Below are positions 5,887-6,331 of a stretch of DNA of 6,331 nucleotides, one piece after another. Source of the DNA: CAZWVA01 sp964636885. Lineage in GTDB: Bacteria > Desulfobacterota_D > UBA1144 > Nemesobacterales > CSP1-2. The stretch covers positions 1 through 6,331 of the forward strand of contig CAZWVA010000090.1 in NCBI GenBank assembly GCA_964636885.1, in the 5' to 3' direction. Within the stretch, counting starts at the first letter, position 1. Every line of letters starts with the position of its first letter. The notes beneath the pieces were generated by a model. That model was not told the origin of the DNA, ran no database searches, and was given only the letters and a program-made list of their open reading frames with translations. The position numbers and the translations under genes are program-made.

Positions 5887-5952
5887 TTCTGCTTGAGAGG
5901 GAAATAGAGATGGAGGGTAGCGTATAAGGTGGATTGGGAGTGAAGGGCTTTC

Positions 5953-6331
5953 ATGAGAAAGGGTTTAGTGAATGTGTCGAGGGGCATAATAAGACTCCCC
6001 AGGCCGATGTATGATAGTGGTGTATCGATTGAGAGGGCATTACTCGGAAGAAGATCGTACAGGGAATATAAAAAGGAACCTCTAACACTCGCCGAGATCT
6101 CTCAACTCCTTTGGGCTATGCAAGGGGTTACGGATCCAGAGGGTTTCAGGACAACACCCTCCGCGGGTGCTCTCTATCCGCTTGAGGTTTATGTGGTTGC
6201 CGGAAACGTGGAGGGGCTTTCTGCCGGAATCTATAAGTATAAACCTGAAAGACATGAGCTCACCAGGGTTATGGATGGAGATAAACGATCTGAGCTATGT
6301 GCTTCCGCCCTAGGACAGGATTCGGTTAAAT
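5953..6331 (+). CDS. SagB-type nitroreductase/dehydrogenase (3' partial)
   Basis: The visible 126 residues match the start of the SagB/ThcOx branch of the nitroreductase superfamily. These are FMN-dependent oxidoreductases, some of which oxidise azolines to azoles in peptide natural products, while many stand-alone members have no known substrate. Diagnostic parts are the RRSYREY motif (33-39), which contributes to FMN phosphate binding, the helix LTLAEISQLLWAMQGVT (44-60) and the PSAGALYPLEVYVV motif (69-82). The frame is closed upstream by a TGA at 5941. ATG at 5953 has AAGGG five bases before it and is the likely start; GTG codons at 5968 and 5974 are alternatives. There is no signal peptide. 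The gene runs off the window end, so the C-terminal FMN-site residues cannot be checked. No cyclodehydratase gene is visible here, so a role in peptide modification is unsupported. Confidence 0.85.
   Translation, partial: MRKGLVNVSRGIIRLPRPMYDSGVSIERALLGRRSYREYKKEPLTLAEISQLLWAMQGVTDPEGFRTTPSAGALYPLEVYVVAGNVEGLSAGIYKYKPERHELTRVMDGDKRSELCASALGQDSVK

Larger units (their letters stand above)
5491..5952. other. Divergent intergenic region with dyads, no clear gene
   Basis: This 460-bp stretch separates the minus-strand DksA-like gene from the plus-strand SagB-like gene. No reading frame longer than 39 codons with a start was found by eye. I looked for and did not see hallmarks of tmRNA, RNase P RNA or SRP RNA. 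It holds a weak minus promoter near the DksA-like gene, several hairpin-forming dyads (5644-5655, 5739-5780, 5801-5815, 5816-5886) and two tiny open frames. No convincing promoter for the SagB-like gene was found: TATAAG at 5923-5928 lacks a -35 partner. The region may be regulatory, an unrecognised small RNA, or a decayed gene. Confidence 0.5.

Noticed and set aside
5893..5928. Promoter for the SagB-like gene from TTGAGA (5893-5898) and TATAAG (5923-5928)
   Set aside because: The spacing is 24 bases, well outside the usual 15-19.
5491..5952. A tmRNA, RNase P RNA or SRP RNA gene in the gap
   Set aside because: None of the conserved core sequences of these RNAs was found on either strand by eye.
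1..6331. CRISPR array, insertion sequence or phage genes
   Set aside because: No regularly spaced direct repeats, transposase-like frames or terminal inverted repeats were seen.

Overview
The window looks like the chromosome of a bacterium, probably a thermophile or relative with roughly balanced base composition. Arg is mostly written AGG/AGA and Ile is often ATA, a bias seen in many thermophiles. The gene order clpP-clpX-lon, with protein sequences close to the proteobacterial and Desulfobacterota type, suggests a deltaproteobacterium-like or allied deep lineage. This taxonomic guess is an inference only.

Positions 1-4350 hold a compact proteolysis operon on the plus strand: clpP (5' end cut by the window edge), clpX (GTG start overlapping the clpP stop by four bases) and lon (19 bp after clpX). 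A textbook intrinsic terminator follows at 4319-4349. ClpX unfolds substrates for ClpP, and Lon is a separate self-contained ATP-dependent protease. The operon therefore packages two of the main cytoplasmic quality-control proteases. All catalytic residues are present.

Positions 4384-4638 hold a tRNA unit with its own good sigma-70-type promoter, then tRNA-Val(TAC) and tRNA-Asp(GTC). Both encode their CCA ends.

Positions 4673-5478, on the minus strand and convergent with the tRNAs, hold a two-gene unit: a short DksA/TraR-type C4 zinc-finger protein, followed by a 147-residue helical, highly charged protein that I do not recognise.

Positions 5491-5952 are a roughly 460-bp divergent gap with no clear large gene. 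It contains dyad symmetries, including a near-perfect 13-bp inverted repeat and a possible pseudoknot. It also contains two very short open frames: 39 codons on plus and 18 codons on minus. None of these is proven. From 5953 to the window end runs the N-terminal 126 residues of a SagB-type FMN-dependent nitroreductase/dehydrogenase.

Most of the window is ordinary core genome. The only places where something undescribed could sit are the 5491-5952 gap with its small ORFs and RNA-like dyads next to the SagB-like gene, and the unknown gene beside the DksA-like one. The evidence for a new system is weak.
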